Part shown: positions 45,891 through 57,648 of the stretch, piece after piece
How positions within the stretch are numbered: the stretch's first letter is position 1
Layout of the letters: each line of letters starts with the position of its first letter
Assembly (NCBI RefSeq): GCF_029784165.1
Contig: NC_073696.1
Span: 102,478,065 to 102,542,064 of the forward strand
Direction of reading: 5' to 3'
DNA length: 64,000 nucleotides
Origin: Wyeomyia smithii
Lineage: Eukaryota; Arthropoda; Insecta; Diptera; Culicidae
The notes under the pieces: generated by a model
What the model was told of the DNA's origin: nothing
Database searches by the model: none
Seen by the model: the letters and a program-made list of their open reading frames with translations, nothing else
Made by a program: the position numbers and the translations under genes

Positions 45891-48800
45891 GGTTAGAACT
45901 GTACACTGTACTCGCGCAATGCTTCTTGTTTCGGCGCCTTTATGAACAGAACTGAGCATGAATAAATAAAACAAAAAAATACTGGCATAAAGAGTAGAGA
46001 GAGCTTACATATACATACTCTCATTTCTTTCTGAGCATGTTTGTTGTGGTGTAAGAAAACCTAAACCAAAATCCAAAACTTTTGCTATCTCCTGACAAAT
46101 TTAGATTTTTTACCGAAGAACTGGTATTTTTTGGGGTCTCCATACGAACGAGGACAGACTAATTACCGAGCTGCTTACTAAAAACTTATTTGTTGGAAAC
46201 TTAGACGTTTCCTTAGTTCGGCAAGGATATAAGTGTGGATGTTGTTTAAAGTAAACGGATATTCTCAGTTGAAAATATGTTACTTTGGTTTTGATTTGAA
46301 AGAATAATTGAATCATTTTTTGAATTTCCTTTCGAAAATATTTTTTGAAAATATTTTTTTGGTTTTTGCCAACGTAAAGTTTATCACAACGACAGCATAC
46401 AATTCAATAAATTTCAGCCATGAACCCAATTTTAGTAGTGTATTTTTACTAATGTATGCAGTAGAGGCAAGTAATTTGTATAGTATGTCTCTCAGAGCAT
46501 TGCGAAGTTTTTTTTTCAACTTTTTTTTGCTGTCGCCTTATTGATTTATACATACCGACAATGCCATTCATTATCTGACCTGCCTTCTCCGTCACCGATA
46601 TTTCACGTGATAATTTCCGCATTTGCAGAAAATAGAAATTATCTTCGTTGTCACATTCGCATTTTTGATTAGATGATTATGCAACCGAATTGGCATTCGA
46701 CCGAGTGTAGGTGTATCCCGCTGAAATCAGGCCTACGGGACACGCTTTGCATTTGTGTATGCAGTTGTCAAAGATAGGCTAACATGGCTACGGGACGCCG
46801 CAGCGTCATATGCGTGTACTCTGGAGAAAATTGAATTGTTGCCAAGTCGAAATTTCGTCAAGTGATTGCGCTTGTAAGCGAACCGCAAACCGGGAAAGTC
46901 AGCTGATGGTATTGTAGTTTGTCTCAGCAACTGTCATGGTTTTATGCAATATAAAACGCTTTAGCGACCAGAGCTGAATGAATATTTATGTTTTATCATA
47001 TTGACAATTTATTGATCATCGCTCGTTGATTTTACAATTCGGATTTAACGAAGCTTTGAAGAAAAAAAAAATAAAAAGCTGAAAATAAAAAAATAAAAAA
47101 TAAAAAAGTGCTAAAGTTAAATCAAACCATGAGTGTTGTAGAATCAATGAATTAGAGAGAATGGTTCATTACAACACGACCTATTTTGAAACAAACCAAT
47201 GATATAGATGAACTTATTGAACGCCGCGAAAATAGCTCGGAATAACCGCACATCGTGAGGCAACCTTATTAACAGTTGTTTCATCAGTAATTGTGCACAA
47301 TCAATCTGATTATTTTCGCTTATAAACTCTTATTATACAGAAATGTATAGCAACTTTACCTTACAATAATGATGGGACTTTCATGCCATGTACTAGTTAG
47401 AAAGGCACAAACTTCAAGTATGCCTGATCTTGTTTTTTTTTTTTGTAATTTTAACGGTATACAAAATACCGTCGAAGAGTAAGCCAAAACGGATCGGTTA
47501 TCGGCAGTATCGACATGTGAGAATCGGATCTCTCAACGGTTGCTAGCATAGACTGACGGATCAGAATCATTTTTTTCGCAGCGCAAGGTCAAATCGTTAA
47601 CAATCTCGCGCAAGTAGCAGAATAAACAAAAACAAATTAGCAAAAAAATTTGCGCTGTTTGAAGGTTGTCAAATAACACTCGTGGAAATCTATGTTTAGA
47701 AACACCGCGCAACTGCACCATGTGATAACACCGGGACGAGTTGAGTGACTGGCATTCTATTGACGTTAGTGTCATATGAACGAGAAGATTTTCGTTTCCC
47801 TAAAAATAAATCCGATAACAGTGCGGTGAGATCTTGGCAACACCTGCTTCGACGGCCGGAAAGTGATGAGCGGAAGGGAAATAAACTTTACGGCTCACAA
47901 ACATGGGAATCGTTATATTTTGAAATTTTGAATCAAAGCATATTTTTTGAATCGAATCTATGTAAATCTAATATTTTCGAAAAATTCAAAACAATCTATA
48001 AAATTATGAAAACCTGTTTTTTTAAAGCACATAATCTACAGTAGTTTATTGCTTGAAAATGCTATTTTTGATCATTGTTCTACTTACTATATTCTTTACC
48101 CATTCTCGGCGGAGAGAAATCAGCTTTTACCTCAGAAAATGACCTTCAAAATCGTATTACTCAGCAACTACATGCACAATTCTCTAACCGTATTGAATAG
48201 TTTCGTTGTTCAAAACTGCAAGTATAATTGTTGAGCTAAACTTGAAATTTACAAACAAATATTTAGACCAGCAATATTATATGCAGTCCCCATCTGACAA
48301 GTTGTTGTACAACCAGAAAGAAGATGCTTCTGAAAATGATATTGAAGCATCCTCGCTGGTTTAGCACGAATGAACTACACAAGCGTACTAATGTGGAAAC
48401 ATTAGAAAATATGTCAAACAATATTATCAGTAAGTTCCGACAAAAATCATTGCAATCCTCAATTACAACGATTAGCTCACTTTATAGTCGATGAGATAGA
48501 AGTAAGATTAGGTTAAGGTTTAATTTCAAATTCATTTATTTTTTCTGACGAGTAGGTTTACAATTTTCCTACAATTATATTCACTTAACTGCGGAAGCAA
48601 TTACTATCTTTTTATGAAATAAAATTTTAAAAAGTATATGTAATAGTCTTGATATGTCACCGTTTGTGGCAGAACACACAATTTAAATTCTGAATAAATA
48701 TTAGTAAATAATTTATTCATCACAAAACATCCCCCCTATTAAAAAAAGAGAGATTTGAATTAGCAGTAACCAGTTACTTTTAACTAGATCAATTGATAAT

Positions 48801-49071
48801 TATATCGAGAACAATGTTAAAGACAATGTTCTAATTTTGACAAGTTTAGTATTTGAGAAAATTTAGAACTCTATTTAGTTTAACATACGCCTTTGTGTTT
48901 TTAGAATGTTTGACCTTAGTTTTGGGCGCGCTATGATCATTGTGCCCAGTATGATAATTCAAATACAACAGTTTAAACAATGGATGCGAGACGTAATAGT
49001 TGGATGTTCAAGTGTATCCCTTGGTGGCCTTCGGTCCGCGTTATTTTTACTTTAGCAATACACTTCGAGGC
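45891..49071. other. AT-rich DNA with few features
   Basis: No gene recognised. The word CTTATTGAACGCCGCGAAAA near 47215 resembles one near 22355, so it belongs to a dispersed repeat. An LTR-like block is at 48641-48749. Confidence 0.3.
48641..48749 (+). repeat. LTR-like repeat, copy 1
   Basis: Shares TCACC(G/A)TTTG(T/C)GGCAGAAC, then ACACACAAT and CCCCCTATTAAAAAA, in the same order and orientation as 63721-63838. It may be a solo LTR or a retroelement end; no internal genes are attached. Confidence 0.45.
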
Positions 49072-49150
49072 ATGGACGTAGTCAGGATTTAAAAAAAGGG
49101 GAGGGCAAGCTTTTCAAAACTTGAGCTTGAGCTTAAGCAACCGCACATTT
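49072..49150 (+). mobile_element. Left end of a hAT element related to 41142
   Basis: CATGGACGTAGTCAGGATTT and the following G-rich AGGGCAAGCTTTTCAAAACT match the start of the element at 41142. No right end was found nearby. Confidence 0.55.
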
Positions 49151-49494
49151 CGTATTTGCTTCTCCGTGATGGATCAGAGCTAGTGAAGTTGCACAAAAAA
49201 CAAAGATGACTAATTTGGGATTATTTTCCCTCTTGAATGGACAACAATTCAGTAGATTTCGATAACGGCGCCGACTACTTCGTTAGGGAACGAAACCAAC
49301 TCCAACTCAACCTTGCCATTAATGTCGCACAGGAAGAATATAATCGTAAAATCAAAAATGAAGTCAAATCATGCCCAAAAATTTTTTTCTACTATGTAAC
49401 CACGAAACTGAAAAGTAGTAATTTTCCGTCACGAAAACATTTTGATGGAAATGCAGGCGAGAACTCATCCGAAATTTGTAATTTGCAAATTTCT

Positions 49495-52001
49495 GAGCAT
49501 GAGCATGAGCATGATTGACCGCCCGCGGTTGCTACTCCGTTATTGACAGATCAGCTGTAATTACACAGAGAACCAACGGATGATGCTTGGGACTAACATT
49601 CATCCTCAATGTGTAAAAACTGGAGACTTTAATCTTTATATCAGGCAATACCAACGCCGGCCGCATCCGAATGCAGGTCAAAGAAGGAGTGTGTATAGGA
49701 ATATGTTGACGTGATACTCGCTTCGTTGGAAGCCGAGAACACCTCTGCACTTCCACGAGAAATAACTGGGAGGTTGGAGAAAAGGGTAGGGTTTGCAGCA
49801 GGTTTCATTTTGGTAAACGATGCGCTGAATTCGAGTACCGGGTTCATTAAAACCTTTATCGCGCCTATAATTTCATAATAACCTCCGCGAAAGTTTGGGT
49901 GGGTGCTGAATTCTGCGGCGCCAGATCTCTACTTTTGGATACCCTCAGGGCCCGAGGAATACAGCCCTATGTGCCAGTTCGTGATATTCTCGCTCAGCGA
50001 AACTTGCCATACATGCTACATGTTTATAGCTACTTGAAGAGCATCAAGGTGCTAATTTAACAGCGAAACAAAAAAAAACCATATTAGTTTTAGTATTAGA
50101 TATAGTTTCAGCTCGTAGTCGGCAGCGAGGGTAAAGAATTTGCCTTTAGCTTATAAGATATTTTAGACCATAAGGCATTAGATTTAATTGGCTCCGTAAA
50201 ACATTAATTTGTATTGTGCCGTGTCAAATAAATGTTGTGTGAACAAAAAAAAAACCTCAGCGAAAATTATTACGCGATCATAACTCATTCTGTTTGATAT
50301 ACCACCGTAAGAACAAGCGCACGCGAGGATTTCGGAATTAAGACATACTAAAATATTCGAACATTTCCTTATCGAATCATTATGCCTCTACTGAAAAGAA
50401 TCTTCCATTGATTTATCTCAGCCGACTACACAATGTTACGAAAGCTACGAAAGTTCTATCCACGTTAACGTCTCGCCTTTTCTTTTGTTTTCTCGGTGAG
50501 GTTATACCGAAAACTACATCGCGTTGATAATCTATCTGTAGAAAACACGAACTCATGAAGGTATCGACGTGAAGTTTCTAGACATTCGGTCATCTGGACA
50601 TCTGGCTTTCTGCTTAACAGATCGACTAACGACGTTCGTCTGTTCTCAAAAAACGATTTTCTGATTTGAGACCAATTCATGCACGACCGCTCTATTCCTA
50701 CCTACGGAAGTGGACGCGTGGGAGCGGTGTTTCATGTCGATTCTCTTTTATTTGTCTACACAAGAGTCGCCTATTAAATACAAAAATTGGCAAAGTTCCA
50801 TGCATCCAAAGCCACAAAAATTAAGAAAATGTAGGTACATACACGTTTGCCAAAACGTAGTTCCAAATTTGCGGACAATACGCCAAACTAGCCATAATTA
50901 AGAAATAGTATTTAAAACGATTACTCAAAAGCTAGAAAAATCGAGAAATAGAGCACAAGATTCTGGTCAGCAGTAAAACTTACATTTCAAACTCTTATAA
51001 ACCACAACAATAGATGCAAACAGCTCTTATAAATGAAGCCACGTAAAGCCAGACCGCGCACAATCATGATAAGTGGCTGGATCGACTCATTACTATGACA
51101 AGCAACGACTATCTTTTTTTAGAAACCGCTTTCTTTGTGAGTGGTGCGCGTGAAATCCATCCACCACCTGAATCATTCTAATATTTTCCTGATTAAAATC
51201 TCTCTCTTCCCCTCGAAAAAGAAGACACACTTCGACATACGCGGACTTTGAAAGGAATACATCACGTAATAATCAGATCAATCGCGATATTTATCGACCG
51301 AGCTAAAGTTATTCATGTGGGTTGGTATTCCGTAAAAGTGAAATAAAAAAAAACAGCAGATCTGGAATCGCTGGTATTCTCGAATGACTGATCTATGCCA
51401 CACTAATATTAAAAGAAGCAAACTTCGTTGCTATGTTGTCCGTTCTCAAGTGGGAAAAGGAGAGGCTGCATTAGTTCCTCTTTCACTGCCGTCACCTAAA
51501 TAATACAGTCTTCTCGTTCTTGAATAGCCATGGCGTAAGATTTGGATAATAAATATGATCTTATTGGAAAAACGCTAGCATCCGATACGTTGGAAATTAA
51601 GCAGTTATGGGTTTCGCGAGGTCGATAGAATTATAATAAAACATGTACAATATTATATGATATCTAAGTAAATAGAGGATGATAAAATCTCCTTTGGTGG
51701 GGGAGAAAACTAGCATTTTTCTGTACTGTGTAAGATACAGTTTTACTTATCTGTCGTTTTCGCCGCCATTGCATCTTGCTGCCTTGTACCTGGTTAAAAT
51801 AGTATAACATTTTCTACACTTTATTGCAAAGCTTTAGTAAGTACTTCAACTTGCTGAGTAAACTACACCACTAATCCTCACTTTGACCACAATTATTTTC
51901 CTTAACTCGCTCTGCAACTCATTGAAAATTAGTTTTAAATATTTCAAACACGCACGGTTAAAGAAAAAACACCGTTTCGCTCAGCAGTGCACCCAGAGTC
52001 T
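49495..52001. mobile_element. 2.5-kb insertion with 25-bp duplication
   Basis: Exactly flanked by the same 25 bases at 49470-49494 and 52002-52026 (containing GAAATTTGTAATTTGCAAAT). It begins with GAGCAT three times, then GATTGACCGCCCGCGG. The right end is GCACCCAGAGTCT. No recognisable transposase; an I-type tail lies inside (49900-50259). A duplication of this length suggests target-primed retrotransposition rather than a DNA transposon. The identity is unknown. Confidence 0.6.
49900..50259 (+). mobile_element. 5'-truncated tail of an I-type element
   Basis: Matches the 3' end of the element at 55875-61726: GGCCCGAGG, CAGCTCGTAGTCGGCAGCGA, GTGCCGTGTCAAATAAA and a terminal A run. It holds 3' UTR and a little coding sequence only, as usual for failed reverse transcription. 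Confidence 0.8.
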
Positions 52002-52811
52002 CGAAATTTGTAATTTGCAAATTTCTTCCAGGAAGTTTACACTATATTCTCCGAATAAGATCGCGACCGTGACTTCTTCGCGTTCATCCCCGAAATATTC
52101 AATCATGTATCTGTCAATCAACAATCAACACGAAGTCTTAAACGCATTTAAAAGCTTAGACGCGTCAAAAGAGCCTGGACCTGGCGGAATTGCTCCCATG
52201 TTCTTGAAGAATCTTTCTCAAGAACTCACAGTTCCATTAATACGTCTTTTTAATTTATCTCTGAAAAATGGGAAATTCCCCGAAACATGGAAATGTTCTT
52301 ATTTAGCGCCCATTTTTAAATCTGGCGCGAAATCTGACGTTCGTAATTATCGTGGAATTGCCATTATCTCTTGCATTCCAAATCTTTTTGAATTACTTGT
52401 AAATGAAAAAAATGTTCAGCAAGTAAAAACCCATATCACTAGTAAACAGCCTGGCTTCTTTAAAAGTCGTTCAACGACATCAAATCTTTAGGAGTTTGTA
52501 ACTATTATTCTCAACGCAATGATAGGCACGTAAAAGCCCTGTCACTGACTTTAGTAAAGCATTTGACCGAATCGACATACCATTATTACTCTTTAAACTG
52601 AAAAAAAAACTGGGTTGGCGCCTCAACTTCTGAGTTGACTCCATTCATATCTAACAAATCGCAAACAAATAGTGCGCTTACAAAACAAACTTTTCAAAAC
52701 TCATTTCAGTCACCTCTGGGGTGCCCCAGGGTTCGCATTTGGGTCCACCTCTTTTCATTTCGTATGTGAATGACATTTCTCTCATACTTAAAAAAATAAA
52801 CGGCACGTGTT

Positions 52812-53215
52812 CCCGATGTTCGATCGAGCTGAAATTTGGCATGGTGACTCTACTCGAGAAGGCGAAACTCTTAGGCCCTACCGATAAAGGATATTCGAAA
52901 GTTGATTTTCTTCTATTTATTCCATTGGCTCATAGCTCTAAATTTTCTAAGACCCAGAAAGTTGATTTTTAAGAGAAAAAAAATTTCGAGTCAACACCAA
53001 ATCTAGAATCATGCATTTCTGAAACATATGGCACCAAAAAAAAAATCGATATCGACAATTTAATGTACCACTACCTGTGCTTTTTTTCATCGATATTTTT
53101 CATGAAACTTTCCCGATGTCCGATCGAGCTAAAATTTGGCATGGGGACTCTATAGGAGAAGACGAAACTTTTGAGTCCTACCGCTAAACGATATTTGAAA
53201 AATCGATTTTTATTG
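52812..53215 (+). repeat. Direct repeats inside the jockey remnant
   Basis: Two units of about 110 bp share CCCGATGT(T/C)CGATCGAGCT, ATTTGGCATGG and CCTACCG, at 52817 and 53111. They interrupt the reverse transcriptase reading frame and are probably part of another insertion. Confidence 0.6.
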
Positions 53216-53640
53216 GCACTCTAATTGCATGCTCCTCAATCTGCTAACACTTAAACAACGCCGCGAATTCGCAATGCTATTTTTCGTCAATGACATTATT
53301 TCAAATCGTATAGACTCATCTGCATTACTATCACAACTCAGCTTCTATACCCCCCTTACGGCATCTTAGAACAAGAAAACTTTTTTCAGAAAAACAGTGC
53401 AGAACTAATTATGTAAAAAATGGTCCCATAAATCCAATGATGCGTTAGTATAACCTACACTGTGAAACCATTGGTATAACAATGTCAAAAGAACAAATTA
53501 AAAACTGTCTGAAATACACTAGAAAAAAAAGTTTAGCACGTAAGAAGAACATTGTAAAACACTATAAGTAACAACTGTAATGAAATATTGTATGTAGTCT
53601 TTCTTTGCTTGACGAAATAAATAAATTACCAAGAAAAAAA

Positions 53641-54173
53641 AGTGTTACCATCGTTGCTGCCAGCGAACGAGTTTACCTCTGCATCTCCAATGGCTATAAC
53701 GGAAAGGAAGGTTACTTTGTCACCGTGCTGAGTTACGAATTTTTATACTTTTACTCTTCCCTCTGCACTTTTATATATAGACTTTACTGCTGTTTTTATC
53801 GAGCCCTAGCATAGAATAGAGTTACATAAAGAATAGAATAGAATAGAGTTACATAAAGTTCCCTCTGGCATCGAATGGTCTGATTCTACTAAGATTCGAA
53901 GTCATAACTAATTACATGTCAAAACGAACTCTGCAACCTAGAGGCTACGAACAAAGGAGTGATACAGGAGACATTTTCAAAGGCGTATATAAAAATTGAC
54001 TAATTTATAGTTGAAGGAACCATAAACATCAAAGCTACAAATCTGTTTAAAATCGAACTTGATTTTCAACGGTTTTTTTCCCAACAAGTTAGTCCCATCC
54101 TCATTGGAATAATCGGATTCATTGTGAAATAAATGAAACACGAAGATTATTTGAAGCGTTGCCAACACATACC
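53641..54173. other. No gene; short tandem repeat
   Basis: Contains AGAATAGAGTTACATAAAG repeated at about 53813-53860. Otherwise nothing recognised. Confidence 0.3.
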
Positions 54174-54176
54174 AAT

Positions 54177-54855
54177 GGTGCTTATTACGGGAGTCACTTC
54201 ACGTTGAAATATATTTCACTCTCACGCTCACTTCACTTTTTTAGACCTATTCCCGATTCCACCTCAAGTGAGGTGACAAAAATCACCTCCGTGGAGTGAG
54301 ATTGACAGTGAAGTGAAATTGAGAATAGGACAAGTGAAATGAGATTGTTTCCCAGCTCAAAAATGTTCAAGTCCCAGAAAATCGTTTTTTCCCGTTTTTT
54401 TAGATAACACCAGATCTTGACATGTTCTGCATTTCTAAGACATTCGGCATCAAAAAAAATGTTTTTTTCGGTATCGAAAATTTCCTGAACTAGTTTGCAT
54501 TTTTTTCATCGGGCAAAAAAATGAAAAATTAACCGCTTTAAGGCACGGATCAAACTCTGATTCGATTTAGTTACTGAAGAATAAATCCAAAATTTACCAT
54601 TAGATCACAAATCAATCAACTTTAAGACTAATGGCAGCTTCGTGGAATCATTTCATCGTTCAAAATGGTCGTGAAATAATTCCACGCGACACGTCGCTTT
54701 TTCCGTTCTCACTTCACTGATATGACACTCATAATAACCCAGATTCCACGGCAGATGTCACTTCGCGACGTGTTTCTCACTTACGTGAGTCCCGTAATAG
54801 GATTTTGTTCACTTCACTCTGATTTCACCGTGAAGTGACTCCCGTAATAAGCAAC
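54177..54855 (+). mobile_element. MITE family GGTGCTTATTACGGG, complete copy
   Basis: 679 bp, ends GGTGCTTATTACGGGAGTCA and the mirror TGACTCCCGTAATAAGCAAC, with AAT on each side. It is the best reference for the four copies at 8516-11164. The interior is AT-rich and non-coding. A 3-bp duplication would suit a PIF/Harbinger or CACTA relative; unresolved. Confidence 0.88.
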
Positions 54856-54858
54856 AAT

Positions 54859-55874
54859 ATCACACATCAAACTAAGGTGAATTTACCGGAATAAAAATTA
54901 AAGTAACATGCAAAAAAGGAATCGGATATGAATCATAATACAATACCAAATCAAGTTATTTGAAACACGCCATCCCTTGCTTTTACTTTCTTAAAAACTC
55001 CTTATTACGATGGCGGTTTTTTTTGTTCACAAAATAAAAAAAAACGGCAAACTAATTGTGATGGAGAAACCTATCTCCGCAATTGATTTGACCTCTTTCC
55101 CGCTGGCAGTAAATATTGTTGTTGCGGTTTCGGGTTCATATTAGTGCTGTTATGTTGCGTAATGGTGCTTTTGGCGGCGGTGGTGTGACGTGGTGGATGT
55201 TATACGTAATTTCCCAGCACATGTTTTCGTTTTTTGTCGTTACTGCTGAGCTGCTGCTGCTCACGCCTGACGTCGACCAGCATTATATTATGCCTAGTTG
55301 CAAAGCGACCCGGCGTCGGAAAGCATTATAGTGATAAATGCGTATGAAGAAGCAAATTGCTTTCGCATTTGATTGCATGTCTAGTTGAAAGAGTAATCGC
55401 AGAAAAAGGAAGATTACTGTACCGTCAGAAAGGGCGCAGCTTTACGATTGGACTGCTATCATAACTTTTAATTATTCCATTTTTTTACAATACCCATAGA
55501 TTATTATTAAATTAGTAGCTATAAAAATAAGTACATATTAAAATGTGATTAGTTGTGAGAATTCTAGTAGAACTTAATGTTTATACCGAAAAAATGCTGA
55601 GATGTCTAGTAACTAGCGTTCCGATTGAAAGACTAGTACAAAAAATTAGAAGACGATTAGAAAAAAGCCCTCTCTCACTATTTGTTTGTATGCTTATTGA
55701 TAATTTTGCTTAGAGTATTTTTGTTGTGAAGGAACTAGAACTTTATAGCCATCAAAGCAAAGGAATAATCTGAAAGATAATGTAAAGAATTGGATCATTT
55801 GTAAACTATGCATGAACCATTTATTAATATGTATACCCCGTCAATATTTATGTTCGATCTTCAAATGCAACAAC
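54859..55874. other. No recognised gene
   Basis: AT-rich DNA with a short GC-richer block at 55100-55330 of no known identity. Possibly regulatory; no supported exon. Confidence 0.3.
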
Positions 55875-56304
55875 ATTGTCATTCCGCGTCGAACACTCGA
55901 CAGAAACGGACGTGCAAAGTGGTCGTTCTATTACAATTCGGTCCGTGTGTACGAATAGCCAAACAAAAGAGTGTATTATTCGCGCTAAAGGCCAACTAGA
56001 TTGTGAGTTGTGTCGCTACGTTCTGTACCCGGCTCGCAACTTTGGCTGTATTGGTGCAAAATACCAGCTGCAGTTTCGATCTGTGCACAGTGAATAGATC
56101 TTTCTAATTCAAGGCCATCAGTTGACAGTCGAGTCGTGTCGCTGTGCTGAGTGATCTCACACCCGGCTCACTGCTGGTGGCTGTATTGGTGCTGCTGTAC
56201 TGGTGCTGCTGGCTGCAGCTTCGAACGATCGGACAACAACTGCTGGAAGGAAGAAGTAAATAGGTACGTGTTCTTGTCGGCGCTAGTGCGCTACATTTAG
56301 CGCG

Positions 56305-57648
56305 ATGGATAAAGATCCCTCGCCTCCCGTGCCACCATCCCCGAACCCCCCTGACCCTGACCCTTCTGTTACCCCCTCCCCTGTTCATTCTCCAGTCCCC
56401 CCTCGCCCCAGGCTTTACCCGGACGGATCTCAACAGGGCAGCTATACTGTTTATTTTCGTCCAAAGCCAGGAGTGAATTCAAAGCGATTAAACATACTGC
56501 AAATTTCTAAAGACCTGACGAAGGGGTACAAGGCCGTGACCGAAATTTCCAAGGTCCGACCTAACAAGCTCCGTGTCGTGGTCAGTGATCTGGCACAGGC
56601 CAATGCTATCGCTTGCTCTGAGCTCTTCACACGCGAGTATCGCGTTTACATACCCGCACGAGACGTGGAGATCGACGGTGTCATAACCGAGTCGAGTCTG
56701 TCTGTCGAGTGTATCCTAAAAAGCGCAACCGGTTGCTTCAAAAATACTGAAACACAGGCGAAGATTTTGGATTGTAAGCAATTGCGGTCCATGTCTCTCG
56801 TCGGCGGTAAAAAAGTTTACACTCCGTCAGACTCGTTTCGCGTTACGTTTGCCGGATCTGCACTCCCTAGCCACGTCTCGATCGACCGGGTTCGTCTGCC
56901 TGTGCGATTGTATGTACCCCGTGTTATGAATTGCAGCAATTGCAAGCAGTTAGCAATCCAATGTAGCAAGTGTGGGGAGACTCATGCGGAAGATTCTTGC
57001 AGTGTTAATGCTGAAAAATGTATTCACTGTGGGGAAAACCAGCATGAGCTCTCCACATGCCCGGTGTACATGCAGCGCAGAGATAAAATCAAGCGGTCAC
57101 TTAAGGAGCGTTCAAAGCGTTCTTATGCTGAGATGCTGAAGAAGACCGTGACAACTTCTACCATAACATCGAACCCCTTTGATCTGTTGTCCTCTGATGA
57201 AACCGATTCTGTCGATTCATCAGCGGGAACATCTTATGCCAATCCTGGGGAGTCTAGGAAGAGGAAAAATGTTTCTTCTCCTAAACTTCCTCGTAAAGGT
57301 CCTAAGATTTCCCAAAGTGTAATGAAAAGTACGAACAAACCAAACAGTGCTGCGGAAAAACCGAAGCAAACTCCTCCTGGGCTTGCAAATTTAAAGTCCC
57401 AGAAGGAGTTCCCAGCACTGCCAGGAACATCTAAAACCCCAGTTGTCCCTTTTGCACATCCAGTTGATGAAACAAACTCTGGATTAGTGAAATTTTCTGA
57501 CATTGTGGACTGGATTTTTGAAAATTTCAATGTACCCGATCCAATTAAATTTTTTTTTACAGCATTCCTTCCAACAGTTGGATCATTTTTGAAGCAATTG
57601 ACTGCCCAATGGCCCCTCCTTGCAGCGATTGTATCCTTCGATGCCTAA
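56305..57648 (+). CDS. ORF1 (gag-like nucleic-acid-binding protein) of the I-type element
   Basis: 447 codons, uninterrupted. A Pro-rich N-terminus is followed by a fold with YTVYFRPKPGVNSKRLNILQ, common in insect ORF1 proteins, then zinc knuckles around residues 210-255: CSKCGETHAEDSC and CIHCGENQHELSTC. A basic and Ser-rich region follows. Such proteins coat the element RNA and help it form ribonucleoprotein particles. The stop at 57646 lies 27 bases past the ORF2 ATG at 57620, so the two overlap in different frames, implying translational coupling or reinitiation. Confidence 0.9.
   Translation: MDKDPSPPVPPSPNPPDPDPSVTPSPVHSPVPPRPRLYPDGSQQGSYTVYFRPKPGVNSKRLNILQISKDLTKGYKAVTEISKVRPNKLRVVVSDLAQANAIACSELFTREYRVYIPARDVEIDGVITESSLSVECILKSATGCFKNTETQAKILDCKQLRSMSLVGGKKVYTPSDSFRVTFAGSALPSHVSIDRVRLPVRLYVPRVMNCSNCKQLAIQCSKCGETHAEDSCSVNAEKCIHCGENQHELSTCPVYMQRRDKIKRSLKERSKRSYAEMLKKTVTTSTITSNPFDLLSSDETDSVDSSAGTSYANPGESRKRKNVSSPKLPRKGPKISQSVMKSTNKPNSAAEKPKQTPPGLANLKSQKEFPALPGTSKTPVVPFAHPVDETNSGLVKFSDIVDWIFENFNVPDPIKFFFTAFLPTVGSFLKQLTAQWPLLAAIVSFDA

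Larger units (their letters stand above)
49237..53640 (+). mobile_element. Jockey-type retrotransposon, decayed, split by an insertion
   Basis: Left part 49237-49494 carries the linker before the reverse transcriptase (CPKIFFYYVTTKLKSSNFPS, SEICNL). After the insertion 49495-52001 it resumes: FANFFQEVY in a shifted frame, then EVLNAFKSLDASKEPGPGGI, SAKSDVRNYRGIAI-like KSGAKSDVRNYRGIAIIS and, at about 52710, TSGVPQGSHLGPPLFISYVN. A second insert at about 52812-53215 follows, then the C-terminal TLKQRREFAMLFFVNDIISN and an A-rich tail near 53634. Multiple stops; dead. Confidence 0.75.

Noticed and set aside
56104..56433. Minus-strand Arg-rich ORF
   Set aside because: It is the shadow of the I-type leader and Pro-rich ORF1 start.
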